Assembly: GCA_934654475.1 (NCBI GenBank)
Contig: CAKUFZ010000004.1
Span: 1 to 64,000, forward strand
DNA from: an uncultured Coriobacteriales bacterium
Lineage (GTDB): Bacteria; Actinomycetota; Coriobacteriia; Coriobacteriales; UMGS124
Direction of reading: 5' to 3'
DNA: 64,000 nt
A model generated the notes under the pieces. That model worked only from the letters and a program-made list of their open reading frames with translations. It was not told where the DNA came from and ran no database searches. This document shows, piece after piece, positions 45,882-55,048 of the stretch; within the stretch, counting starts at the first letter, position 1; every line of letters starts with the position of its first letter. The position numbers were made by a program, and so were the translations under genes.

Positions 45882-48800
45882 TTATGACTGCCAACCCGAA
45901 CCGGTTGGCCCCTGCGAGGCGCACGCGATGGCAGGCTGCACGGGCGCTTTCCTCGCGGGCACCGACGACTCGGACGCAACAGGGGCACGGGTGCAACGGG
46001 GTGACGATTCGGGCGCACCCTTGCGAGCCCGGGCTTGCAGCGTTTGGTTGCACGCCGCCTCGACGTCGCCGCGGCCGGGTGCCGCAAGGTCGGCGTGTCG
46101 GGCAAAGCCAAGCGCCATGTCGAACTCCCCACGGGCGTAGCACGCATCCACCGCCACGAGCATGCAGTCAGCGAATCGGTCGCGCAGCTGCTCGACACGC
46201 CGGGCAACAGGCTCCCCCAACTCGGCAAGTCGCTCATCGGGGCCCAAGCCGAACAAGTGCACAAGAGAGTTGCACTCGTCGATGAGCTCGCGCAGCGTCA
46301 TCTCGTCGTGCTGCGCCAAAAGGCCCGTCGTTGCCTGCTCGAACCGGCGAACGTCGGTATCGACGATCGAGTAATTGAGACCCAGGGTGCCCATGCTGCC
46401 TATGATGTACTCGGGGCCTCCTCCCGTCTGGCCCAGGGCCGTGCGCAGGCAGCTGAGTGTGGTATTAAAGGCGCTCATGCGCTGTTGGTGCGTCTCGGAG
46501 GAATACAGGACATCTGCCAGCTCATCTCGCAGAATTCTGCCGTCGGGTCTTAGGGCCAGAAGGCATGCAATGAACATCCCCTTCGTGCGGCCCCAGTCAC
46601 ACTGTTGCAGACGCCTGCCGTTCAACGTGCCTCCCATCATGCCGAACACCTGCAAAAACAGGCCCCTGTCGGGGTTGAGGAGGCCTGTAGATTCAGCCAA
46701 CAGGCAAGCATCGTCGTCAACGCTCAGGCGCGTGGGCCTGCGGCGGGCATCGCGCACGGCCCCATATTCGCGCAGGAGCTCGCGCGGCATGCACGCCACG
46801 AAGGCCTCCCGGTCAGAGCCCAGTGCGCGCCCAACAAGTGCGGCCAAGCGCAGTTGCATGGGATTCCCCAGGGCGGCAAGCGCCTCAAGCCCCTCGCGGG
46901 CGGCCGTGAAATCCTTTTGCGACGCGTCGATCAACGCACGGGCGAGCAGAAGACTCGCCCCCTCGTGACCGCGCCTCGCGTCAGCCTGGGAGCGCACCAC
47001 AAGCTCGTGTTCGCCTATCTCATACTTGTCCCCACGCCGAATCAACGCCACGACGAGATACAGACGCGAGAGGCGCTCCAGACGGGGATAGCGCAGTTTC
47101 TGGGCGATGCCCAAAGCAAGAGCAGCATGTTCGCGAGCTTGAAACGGGTGATTCTGCACGAGGGCGCAGTGGGCTTTGCCAAGTCGCGCAATCGCCTGTC
47201 CGAGGCAGCACCCCGCCTGCGACCACCGACGCATCTGGACGTCTATCAACACCTCTGCACGCGCCTCGTCCCCGCCCGTCACAAACAACAGCGCCTCTAT
47301 GCACGCGCACAGCGAGACGCCGAAGCCCACCTGCCGATCCTCAAGGTAGCGTTTTGAAGCGCGTACAGAGTCAAGCGTCGGAACCGTCGGGGTTTTCGAA
47401 CTTGCCAGTTCCTCAGCATGGCCCGCCAGAGCCACGCATGCCGCCAACAGGGCATCGGCGACACCGCTCGGAACGCTGGGATTGAATCGAAACCCGCGTT
47501 TGCGTTCGGCGAAAGGGGCCAGCCACGCGCGCGCCCGACCCGCCTGCCCGCAAAGGATGCCGCACAGGGCCGCATGGCAACGCAAGGCGGCCTCGCCCAA
47601 GCCGTCCTGCTTCCGGGCAGCCAAGAGGCTCTCAAGCCGCGCGAGCACGCACGTGTAGCGTTCGATATCGGCAGCAAGGCCGGCCTGCCCCAATTCGTTG
47701 ACAAGGCCCGCCGCGCTGTCGTCGTCGCGCCTGGGCGCAAACCCCGCAAAACCCTGCCAAAAGCCCAGCACGGCCGCAATGTCGCCGGCAAATCCGCAAG
47801 GCTCCTCCCCAGGTCTCTTGTCACGGCATATGTCCGCAAATGCCTGCAGCTGCTCATGCCCTGCGCCCACGGGAAACCCGCGCATCCTGCTTGCCTCAAC
47901 ACTCTCGCTTATCATCTCGGGCACAAGCACGTCAGCAAACTCCGCCGGATGCGCCTCTAACAGGCGCGCCCGCTCCCGCGGCGGCAAAAAGCCGAGTATC
48001 AGCCCCGCACGCTGCACTTCGCCGCGACGAAGCAACAGCTCGACGCATCTGCCTCCAAGTTTCTCATCGTCCTCAACGCACATGCGCACGCACGAATACC
48101 CCATTCCGAGGACAAGGGGCGGGCAACAGAACAGTCCCCGCATGGAGTCAATGCCGAGCATGGGAAAGTTGAACGCAAGCTCCTCAAGCTCGCGGGATTC
48201 ACAGAGAGCGCCGACCGCCGCCACATCCGACAGCCTTCCGTGGCCCAGCACCATCATCGCCCGACGCGCAAGGTCTGCCCCGTGCGCAAGGGGTTCGACA
48301 AGGACATGGCTCATGACATGCTCGCACGTGTGCAGGAAGCCCGCATCGCAACGCGCGTCGCTCGTACGGATGCGCGCGCATGCCCCCACCAGCGCGGGGA
48401 CACCGTTCGTCAGCTCCTTGACATCCACGTCGCGGGCAATGGACAGCCAGCGCGCCCACATGCCCATTTCCTGCTCAGACACACCGAGCATGTCAGGGCC
48501 GAGAAAGTGCGCATGGGGAAGGACCCGCGGGTCGAGTCCGCTGCTGGGCACGCAGGCAATCACGACGTGCGCTCCCCGACTTGCCCAAAAATGCAACGCG
48601 CGGGCAAAATCCGTCACTTGGTCGTGCTCGAGGCGCGGAAGGTTGTCAATAAGCAGCAGCGGCCTTGTTTCCTCGCGCTCGCATGCGTCTTTCTGGCCCG
48701 CGCCAACAGCGCGCGCCCATGGAACCGCAAACCCGCGAAGATGCAGCCAGACGGTGCGCGAGGCGCGATGCACATAGCGCGCGGGAACCCGTAAGGGTGC

Positions 48801-49220
48801 CGGCTTGCGACCGTGGCGACTCTTGACGCATGCGGCATCCTCGGCCCGCGAGGGCGCATGGGCGCGATCGATCGCACCCTGTTCCTCGTCGGCATCGCGA
48901 TGCCCGCCTCGCACAAGAGCCCTCTCCAGTTCGCCGTCGCTGCCCGCCATGTAGGCCATCACCTCAGGCGAGGCAAAGTCAACGTTCACCACCGTACAGG
49001 CATGCGTCTGCAGGGCACGAGACGCGTACTCGCGCAACAGCGTCGTCTTGCCATACCCCCACGGGGCCCTCAGCACGACGATGCCCTCTCTGCTCAATCC
49101 TTCGTCTATCTCATCCAAGAGCTGCGGCCGAGGCACAAGCGAGCGCTGGGCCGCCCTGAAGGTTCGATCCTGCCCTGCATAGCCCAACTCCGACTCCGCC
49201 TCCATTGCGAACAAGGACAC
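45882..49220 (-). CDS. STAND-type ATPase transcriptional regulator with C-terminal wHTH/BTAD
   Basis: 1,112 residues. Walker A lies at 51-60 (RAPWGYGKTT) and a Walker B-like PLLLIDNL near 200. A long helical, TPR-like middle part covers about 400-880. It ends with an OmpR-type winged helix plus BTAD region (about 890-1060): VFGMMGGTLNGRRLQQCDW, LRDELADVLY and MSAFNTTLSCLRTALG. This plan resembles SARP/MalT-type signal ATPases; unlike classic SARPs the DNA-binding part is near the C-terminus. It stands alone with no adjacent target. The last 60 residues are low-complexity. Effector unknown. The GTG start at 49220 follows AGGAAAAGG. Confidence 0.82.
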   Translation of the reverse strand: MSLFAMEAESELGYAGQDRTFRAAQRSLVPRPQLLDEIDEGLSREGIVVLRAPWGYGKTTLLREYASRALQTHACTVVNVDFASPEVMAYMAGSDGELERALVRGGHRDADEEQGAIDRAHAPSRAEDAACVKSRHGRKPAPLRVPARYVHRASRTVWLHLRGFAVPWARAVGAGQKDACEREETRPLLLIDNLPRLEHDQVTDFARALHFWASRGAHVVIACVPSSGLDPRVLPHAHFLGPDMLGVSEQEMGMWARWLSIARDVDVKELTNGVPALVGACARIRTSDARCDAGFLHTCEHVMSHVLVEPLAHGADLARRAMMVLGHGRLSDVAAVGALCESRELEELAFNFPMLGIDSMRGLFCCPPLVLGMGYSCVRMCVEDDEKLGGRCVELLLRRGEVQRAGLILGFLPPRERARLLEAHPAEFADVLVPEMISESVEASRMRGFPVGAGHEQLQAFADICRDKRPGEEPCGFAGDIAAVLGFWQGFAGFAPRRDDDSAAGLVNELGQAGLAADIERYTCVLARLESLLAARKQDGLGEAALRCHAALCGILCGQAGRARAWLAPFAERKRGFRFNPSVPSGVADALLAACVALAGHAEELASSKTPTVPTLDSVRASKRYLEDRQVGFGVSLCACIEALLFVTGGDEARAEVLIDVQMRRWSQAGCCLGQAIARLGKAHCALVQNHPFQAREHAALALGIAQKLRYPRLERLSRLYLVVALIRRGDKYEIGEHELVVRSQADARRGHEGASLLLARALIDASQKDFTAAREGLEALAALGNPMQLRLAALVGRALGSDREAFVACMPRELLREYGAVRDARRRPTRLSVDDDACLLAESTGLLNPDRGLFLQVFGMMGGTLNGRRLQQCDWGRTKGMFIACLLALRPDGRILRDELADVLYSSETHQQRMSAFNTTLSCLRTALGQTGGGPEYIIGSMGTLGLNYSIVDTDVRRFEQATTGLLAQHDEMTLRELIDECNSLVHLFGLGPDERLAELGEPVARRVEQLRDRFADCMLVAVDACYARGEFDMALGFARHADLAAPGRGDVEAACNQTLQARARKGAPESSPRCTRAPVASESSVPARKAPVQPAIACASQGPTGSGWQS

Positions 49221-49411
49221 AAAAACATGCCTTTTCCTGGTTTTTTAAAAAGACGGTAGCATTTGCCCACGTCAGGCTATAACCCAAAATCATATGAGAC
49301 TTTTATATATAACGCGCCTGTCACGACGCTATGCCCAACCTGGCTCTTTGCGTTCGTGACAAATGTGTGACAAACAGTGAACTTTTCTCTCGCCACCTGC
49401 GGCACAAAAAA

Positions 49412-49440
49412 TGGGCGGCCCGCACACGGCGGACCGCCCA
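49412..49440 (-). terminator. Terminator of tyrS
   Basis: A 12-bp stem with one mismatch (49412-49423 with 49429-49440) and minus-strand T-run ATTTTTTG. Confidence 0.88.
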
Positions 49441-49488
49441 AAAGAAAGCCTCACTTACTTTGCAAGGCAAGCTTTGCCGAAATCGCCC

Positions 49489-50706
49489 CTAGCGGGCCTG
49501 GATGCGCGCGAAGCGGCGCTTGCCGGCCTGCAGCACGCGGCCCGCGAGGTCGGAGCCGGGCACGTTGTAGCTCTTGGCGGGCAGCGCCTCGCCGTCGACC
49601 TTCACGCCGCCGCCGTCGATGAGCCTGCGGCCCTCGCCGGCGCTTGCGGCAAAGCCAATCTCCTGGAGAAGGCCGGGCAGGTAGACCTCGCCGGACAGGT
49701 CGCAGGCAAACTCCTCCACATCTTCGGGCACCTCATGGTTCCTGTGCACGCGGTTGAAGGCTTCCTCGGCCTTCTCGCCGTCGCCGGGGGTGTGGTAGTT
49801 GTCGATGATGATGCGGGCAAGCCTGCGCTTGAGGGCGTTGGGGTCGCCGGTGCCGGCGGCCAGCTCGGCCTCGATGGCGTCGATCTCGTGCACGTCGACG
49901 CGCGTGGCGAGACGGTAGTAGCGCACGATGAGGTTGTCGGGGATGGACATGATCTTGCCGAACATGTCGTCGGGCGTGTCGGTGAGGCCCACGTAGTTGC
50001 CGTAGGACTTGCTCATCTTGCGCACGCCGTCGGTGCCCTCGAGCAGCGGCATGCACAGGGCAACCTGGGGCTCCATGCCCATCTTCTCCATGAGCTCACG
50101 GCCAGCGAGCAGGTTGAAGAGCTGGTCGCGGCCGCCCATCTCCACGTCGGCGTTGATCATGACCGAGTCGTAGGCCTGCATCACGGGGTAGAGGAACTCG
50201 TGCAGGGCGATGGGGGTGTGGCTCGCGTAGCGCTTCGTGAAGTCGTCGCGCTCAAGGATGCGGGCGACGGTGAACTTGCTGGCAATCTCGAGCAGCTTGC
50301 CCAGGTCCATGGTCAAGATCCAGTCGCCGTTGTGGACGATCTTGGTCTTGGCCGGGTCGAGGACCTTCATGGCCTGCTCGACGTAGGTCTGGGCGTTGAA
50401 CTCGATCTGCTCATGGGAGAGCTGCGGGCGCGTGGAGTTCTTGCCCGAGGGGTCGCCGATGAACGCGGTGCCGTTGCCGATAATGAGGGTGACGTTGTGG
50501 CCCAGGTCCTGGAACTGGCGCATCTTCTGCAGGGGCACGGCGTGGCCCAGGTGCAGGTCGGGGCTCGTGGGGTCAACGCCGAGCTTGATGTTGAGCGGGC
50601 GACCCTGCTCGAGCTTCTTCTTGAGGCCCTCGACCGGCACGATCGTGTCGGTGCCCGAGGTGATGATGCGAAGCTGCTCTTCGACTGAGACGTTCAACAA
50701 ACTCAT
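49489..50706 (-). CDS. tyrS: Tyrosyl-tRNA synthetase
   Basis: 405 residues, class I. The HIGH motif is HLGH in DPTSPDLHLGHAVPL, and KMSKS is intact in VRKMSKSYGNYVGL. A C-terminal S4 RNA-binding domain is present (GRRLIDGGGVKVDG). It resembles the TyrZ branch rather than the standard Bacillus TyrS. I looked for a T-box leader and saw none in the 258 bp upstream. Confidence 0.96.
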   Translation of the reverse strand: MSLLNVSVEEQLRIITSGTDTIVPVEGLKKKLEQGRPLNIKLGVDPTSPDLHLGHAVPLQKMRQFQDLGHNVTLIIGNGTAFIGDPSGKNSTRPQLSHEQIEFNAQTYVEQAMKVLDPAKTKIVHNGDWILTMDLGKLLEIASKFTVARILERDDFTKRYASHTPIALHEFLYPVMQAYDSVMINADVEMGGRDQLFNLLAGRELMEKMGMEPQVALCMPLLEGTDGVRKMSKSYGNYVGLTDTPDDMFGKIMSIPDNLIVRYYRLATRVDVHEIDAIEAELAAGTGDPNALKRRLARIIIDNYHTPGDGEKAEEAFNRVHRNHEVPEDVEEFACDLSGEVYLPGLLQEIGFAASAGEGRRLIDGGGVKVDGEALPAKSYNVPGSDLAGRVLQAGKRRFARIQAR

Positions 50707-50768
50707 CCTTTCAGACGCGCCACTCTGACGCGGGTCGGGGCGGTCCCCAGCTGACCGATAAATATAGA

Positions 50769-50798
50769 AGTATAGGCCTTGTATAGCACTTTGGGCAA
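50769..50798 (-). promoter_or_regulatory. Promoter of tyrS
   Basis: Minus-strand TTGCCC (50798-50793), 18-bp spacer, TATACT (50774-50769). Confidence 0.5.
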
Positions 50799-50900
50799 AA
50801 AAGCCCGCCCCAGCGCAAATTAAGCGGCGATTAGGGCCGAATTTTCACTCAGGCTTCTAGTCAGGCGATGAAGAAACGCCCCCATGGGACCCCTGAGGCT

Positions 50901-50928
50901 TTGGAGACGCAAAGGTTTGAGCGATAAT
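50901..50928 (+). promoter_or_regulatory. Promoter of the penicillin-binding protein gene
   Basis: TTGGAG (50901-50906), 16-bp spacer, GATAAT (50923-50928), 37 bp before the ATG. Confidence 0.5.
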
Positions 50929-50964
50929 GCAAGGTTACATGTGCACGTCGAAAGGACACCACGC

Positions 50965-53061
50965 ATGACCGCACGCAACCGCACCACGCGCAAGGCCGCC
51001 AAGCCACGCGTCGGCAAATACATAGCCATCGTCGCCCTGATGCTTGTCGTCGCAGGCATCGCCGCCTCGGTATCGGCCACCTACTCGCTGGCGATGTCGT
51101 GGCTCAAGGACCTGCCCGACTACTCGGACTCCGATGCCTACCTGCTCGCCGAGCCCACGAAGGTGCTCGACGCCGACGGCAACGTCATCGCGCAGTTCTA
51201 TATGGAGAACCGCACCCCCATCACAAAGGAGCAGTGCTCCCAGTACGTGCTGTGGGCAACGGTAGACACCGAGGACGAGCGCTTCTACGAGCACAACGGC
51301 GTCGACATCAAGGGCATCCTGCGCGCCGTCGTGGCCCAGCTGTCCGGCGGCTCGGAGGGCGCCTCCACCATCACCCAGCAGCTCGTGCGCAACACGGTGC
51401 TCTCCGACGAGCAGTTTGAGCAGACGCTGTCGCGCAAGGTACGCGAAGCTTACATCGCCACGCAGCTCGAGCAGATGTATTCCAAAGACGACATCCTCAT
51501 GATGTACCTCAACTCCATCTACTATGGAGCAGGCTGCTACGGCATCGAGGCGGCCGCACAGACGTATTTCGGCAAGTCCTGCGCCGACCTCACCATCGCC
51601 GAGGCGGCCACGCTGGCGGGCCTGCCCCAGTCGCCTTCCTACTACAACCCGCTCGCAAACCCCGAAAGCGCCATCGAGCGCCGCAACGTCGTGCTTGCCC
51701 ACCTGCTTGACAAGGGCCACATCACCCAGCAGGAATACGACGACGCCGTCGCAAGCGACCTCGTGCTCAACTACACGCCCCCGGAGAAGTCGGGCGCCTA
51801 CGCCTACCCGTACTTCGTGGACTACGTGAAGTCGACGCTCTCCACGCAGTTCTCCACCGACGTCATCTTCAAGGGCGGCCTCACCGTCAAGACCACCATC
51901 TCGCCCAAGTATCAGCAGGCAGCCGAGAACGCCGTGTGGAGCGTGCTGCAGTACGCCGACGACGAGCTCGAGAGCGCCCTGGTGTGCCTCGACCCCAACA
52001 CCGGCTACATCCTCGCCATGGTGGGCGGCCGCGACTACAACGTTGACCAGTTCAACCTTGCCACGATGGCGCGGCGCCAGCCCGGCTCGTCGTTCAAGAC
52101 TTTCACGCTCACTGCGGCCATCCAGGCCGGCATGAACCCCACGGTGCTGGCAAACGGCAACAACGGCGTACTCGTAGGCGATTGGACCGTCACAAACTAC
52201 CAGAGCCAAAGTTATGGCAACATCAGCCTGCGTCAGGCCACCTATCTCTCCTGCAACTCGGTATATGCCCAGGTCATCAATGAGATCGGCGTTCAGAGCG
52301 TCATCGACACTGCCTATGCCATGGGCATCACGACCGACCTGTCCGACCACGCCTACAACTCGCTCACCCTGGGTACCGCCGGCTGCAGCGTGCTTGAGAT
52401 GGCCTCCGCCTACGGCACCCTGGCCACCGGCGGCGTGCACTACGACACCACCTGCATCACCGAGGTTCTTGACCGCAACGGCAACACACTCTACAAGTAC
52501 GAGCCTGTGGGCACCCAGGCCATCTCCCCCGAGGTCGCCGGCGCCGTGACCGACATCCTCGAAGGCGTCGTGTCCTTCGGCACCGGCACCGAGGCCCAGC
52601 CCTACGTGAACCAGCCCGTGGCCGGCAAGACGGGCACCACCGACGACACGCGCGACCTGTGGTTCGTGGGCTATACCCCGCAGATCTCCGTGGCCGTGTG
52701 GGTGGGCTACCGCACGGAGACCGAGATTTGGTACCAGGGGTCGTTGGGCTCCACGCACACCCTGCCGAGCCCCATCTTCTCCCACTTCGTGACCGAAGCA
52801 CTCCAAGATGAGCCGCGCGCAGAGTTCCCCACAGCCGGCAGCCCCGTCTACCGTGACAACTACTCCTGGAGCTTCTCGCAAGGCACCTGGGTCGAGCCCA
52901 CTGAGGAGGAGACCACCGAGGATACTGAGACCACCGACGAGAACGGCAACCCCACCGGTGACGGCACCACCAGCGGCGACGGCACAAGTGGTGACGGTAC
53001 CGGCGGCGATGGCTCGGGCGGCGACTCTGGCGACGGAGATGTCTCCTACGACGACGTGTAA
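50965..53061 (+). CDS. Class A penicillin-binding protein (PBP1a-like)
   Basis: A 698-residue bifunctional peptidoglycan synthase. One N-terminal helix (about 18-42), then a GT51 transglycosylase with catalytic Glu103 in EDERFYEHNG and STITQQLVRN. The transpeptidase has SSFK (Ser375, Lys378), SCN at 429-431 and KTGTT from 555. The C-terminal 80 residues are Thr/Glu- then Gly/Asp/Ser-rich (GDGT repeats), probably a flexible tail outside the cell. The ATG at 50965 follows GAAAGGA. Monocistronic. Confidence 0.96.
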   Translation: MTARNRTTRKAAKPRVGKYIAIVALMLVVAGIAASVSATYSLAMSWLKDLPDYSDSDAYLLAEPTKVLDADGNVIAQFYMENRTPITKEQCSQYVLWATVDTEDERFYEHNGVDIKGILRAVVAQLSGGSEGASTITQQLVRNTVLSDEQFEQTLSRKVREAYIATQLEQMYSKDDILMMYLNSIYYGAGCYGIEAAAQTYFGKSCADLTIAEAATLAGLPQSPSYYNPLANPESAIERRNVVLAHLLDKGHITQQEYDDAVASDLVLNYTPPEKSGAYAYPYFVDYVKSTLSTQFSTDVIFKGGLTVKTTISPKYQQAAENAVWSVLQYADDELESALVCLDPNTGYILAMVGGRDYNVDQFNLATMARRQPGSSFKTFTLTAAIQAGMNPTVLANGNNGVLVGDWTVTNYQSQSYGNISLRQATYLSCNSVYAQVINEIGVQSVIDTAYAMGITTDLSDHAYNSLTLGTAGCSVLEMASAYGTLATGGVHYDTTCITEVLDRNGNTLYKYEPVGTQAISPEVAGAVTDILEGVVSFGTGTEAQPYVNQPVAGKTGTTDDTRDLWFVGYTPQISVAVWVGYRTETEIWYQGSLGSTHTLPSPIFSHFVTEALQDEPRAEFPTAGSPVYRDNYSWSFSQGTWVEPTEEETTEDTETTDENGNPTGDGTTSGDGTSGDGTGGDGSGGDSGDGDVSYDDV

Positions 53062-53110
53062 GGAGCGAGCCCGCTCTTGGGGCCTTCTGGCTCACAACAG
53101 ATCTGACGCA

Positions 53111-53141
53111 AAGGGTCCAGCCACTTGGCTGGGCCCTTTTC
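53111..53141 (+). terminator. Terminator of the penicillin-binding protein gene
   Basis: AAGGGTCCAGCC-ACTT-GGCTGGGCCCTT with one T/G pair, followed by TTCTTG. Confidence 0.85.
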
Positions 53142-53411
53142 TTGCCGAAAGACAGGACAGGATAGGCACCAGGCTCTTTCTGACATAGCGCCCTTGAGCC
53201 CCAGCACACACGGAGAGCGCCTCGTCATCGCATAGGTCCTGGACTCTCTCTTGCACGGGGCCCGCTCTACCCAACGCGGGCCTGCCTCACCCTCGCATGT
53301 CCTCACATAGCGAGATTCCAGGCAGTTCCCGACCCGGCAATCGCCCGCCCACCAGATGACTCGGGTGGTTTGACGGGCGGTGTGTACAGGTCGCCCCTCG
53401 TCTTCAAACGC
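53142..53411. other. Intergenic stretch without a supported gene
   Basis: About 270 bp between two terminators. A hairpin CGCCCG...CGGGCG lies around 53342-53379. A 17-base match to the universal 3' region of 16S rRNA (complement) lies at 53372-53388. No start or ribosome site supports a gene. Confidence 0.45.
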
Positions 53412-53444
53412 AAAAGGGCCGCCCACGAGGTGTGGACGGCCCTT
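53412..53444 (-). terminator. Terminator of the arginine operon
   Basis: AAGGGCCG arms with a mismatch in the middle; the minus-strand side continues TTTTGCG. It lies 50 bp after the argH stop. Confidence 0.8.
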
Positions 53445-53493
53445 CGGGTAACGCATATGTGAAGTCGAGCGGCGGCGTTCTCGGCGCCCTACC

Positions 53494-54906
53494 CTACTTT
53501 CCCCAAGCCTGATCGGCGGCAAGCGCCTCCTTGGCCTGGGCAATCTGGACGCGCACGGGCTCATGGCCGGTGCCGCCCGCGGTGGTGCGGCGCTCAACGA
53601 CCTTGTCGATGTCGGTGGCCTCAAAGGCACCCTCGTCGAACAGCTCGCTGAACTGCTTGAGCTCGTCAAGCGTGAGGTCCTGCAGGCGCTTGCCGGCCTT
53701 CTCGCAGGACAGCACCATGTGGCCGATGACCGAGTGCGCCTCGCGGAAGGGCATGCCCTTGCCCACAAGGTAGTCGGCCAGGTCGGTGGCGGCCATGAAG
53801 CCACCCAGACCACCGGCGCGCATGTTGTCGCGGTTCACGCGCATGGTGCGAATCATGCCGGCGCACACGTGCAGCGCGTCGGCCACCGTGTCGGCGGCAT
53901 CGAAGACGGGCTCCTTGTCCTCCTGCATGTCCTTGTTGTAGGCCAGCGGGATGCCCTTCATCGTGGTGAGCAGGCTCACCAGGTCGCCGTAGACGCGGCC
54001 GGTCTTGCCGCGCGTGAGCTCGGCAAAGTCGGGGTTCTTCTTCTGCGGCATGATGGAGGAACCCGTGGAGTAGGTGTCGTCCATCGTGATGAAGCGGAAC
54101 TCATCGCTCGACCAGTAGACGAGCTCCTCGCACAGGCGCGACAGGTGCATCTGCGCAACGGAGCAGGCATAGAGCAGGTCGAGGAAGAAGTCGCGGTCGC
54201 TCACCGAGTCCATGGAGTTCTTCGTGATGCCGGCAAAGCCCAGCTCGTCAGCCACCATGGAGCGGTCGAGCGGGTAGGTGGTGCCGGCAAGCGCGGCGCT
54301 GCCCAGAGGGCACACGTCGGCGGCGTCGTAGGCGTCGCGCAGGCGCTTGGCATCGCGAGTGAACATCCAGTAATAGGCCAGCATGTGGTGGCTGAAGAGC
54401 ACCGGCTGCGCCTTCTGCATGTGGGTGTAGCCCGGCATCACGACGCCGAACTCGCCCTCGGCGCGCTCGAGCAGCGCCTCGCGCAGCTCGCACACCTTGG
54501 CATGCAGCTCGCGGCACAGACGGCGCGCAATAAGGCGGTCGTCGAGGGCCACCTGGTCGTTGCGGGAGCGGCCCGTGTGCAGGCGGCCGCCCGCCGCGCC
54601 GATGCGCTGCGTGAGCGACTTCTCCACCGACATGTGGATGTCCTCGTCGTTGATGTCGAAGTCGAAGTTGCCGGCAGCGATGTCGGCGCCCACCTCGTCG
54701 AGGCCGGCACGGATGGCATCCGCGTCTTCCTGCGAGATGACGCCCACATGGGCGAGCATCTTGGCATGCGCCTTGGAGCCCTGGATGTCCTCGGCCCACA
54801 TGCGCTTGTCGAAGGGCAGCGACGCGCCGTAGCGCTGGAGGAACTCAGCGGGCTGGGCCTCGAAACGGCCGCCCCACAGAGCCTTGTTGGGGGATGCGTT
54901 TTCCAT
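53494..54906 (-). CDS. argH: Argininosuccinate lyase
   Basis: 470 residues; last step of arginine synthesis. The fumarase/lyase signature GSSIMPQKKNPD is intact, and HTGRSRNDQV and YTHMQKAQP match the family. Its ATG lies 4 bp after the stop of the 45-residue membrane protein gene, whose final codons (GAGGAGG) supply its ribosome site. Last gene of the operon. Confidence 0.97.
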   Translation of the reverse strand: MENASPNKALWGGRFEAQPAEFLQRYGASLPFDKRMWAEDIQGSKAHAKMLAHVGVISQEDADAIRAGLDEVGADIAAGNFDFDINDEDIHMSVEKSLTQRIGAAGGRLHTGRSRNDQVALDDRLIARRLCRELHAKVCELREALLERAEGEFGVVMPGYTHMQKAQPVLFSHHMLAYYWMFTRDAKRLRDAYDAADVCPLGSAALAGTTYPLDRSMVADELGFAGITKNSMDSVSDRDFFLDLLYACSVAQMHLSRLCEELVYWSSDEFRFITMDDTYSTGSSIMPQKKNPDFAELTRGKTGRVYGDLVSLLTTMKGIPLAYNKDMQEDKEPVFDAADTVADALHVCAGMIRTMRVNRDNMRAGGLGGFMAATDLADYLVGKGMPFREAHSVIGHMVLSCEKAGKRLQDLTLDELKQFSELFDEGAFEATDIDKVVERRTTAGGTGHEPVRVQIAQAKEALAADQAWGK

Positions 54907-54910
54907 TCCT

Positions 54911-55048
54911 CTAAGCCTCCTCGGTTGGGGCGAACGTCTCGGGATGCATGTCGCAACGACGCTTGTAGGCGGCGAGCAACCAGGTCAGCGCGATGAGGCA
55001 GACAGGCACGACGATCATGTCTGCCAGCAAAAACGTCATGGCAAGCAT
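54911..55048 (-). CDS. 45-residue membrane protein inside the arginine operon
   Basis: The ATG overlaps the argG stop as TAATG, and the stop is 4 bp before argH, so it is fully embedded and translationally coupled. The protein has one helix (MTFLLADMIVVPVCLIALTW), then a basic KRRCD and a short polar tail ending PTEEA. No family recognised. It could be a small regulator or anchor for arginine enzymes, or a transport aid; nothing in the sequence decides this. A restart at Met4 is possible. Confidence 0.7.
   Translation of the reverse strand: MLAMTFLLADMIVVPVCLIALTWLLAAYKRRCDMHPETFAPTEEA

Noticed and set aside
50707..50964. T-box riboswitch ahead of tyrS
   Set aside because: No AGGGTGGNACCGCG-type element or specifier hairpin is present; an ordinary promoter fits.
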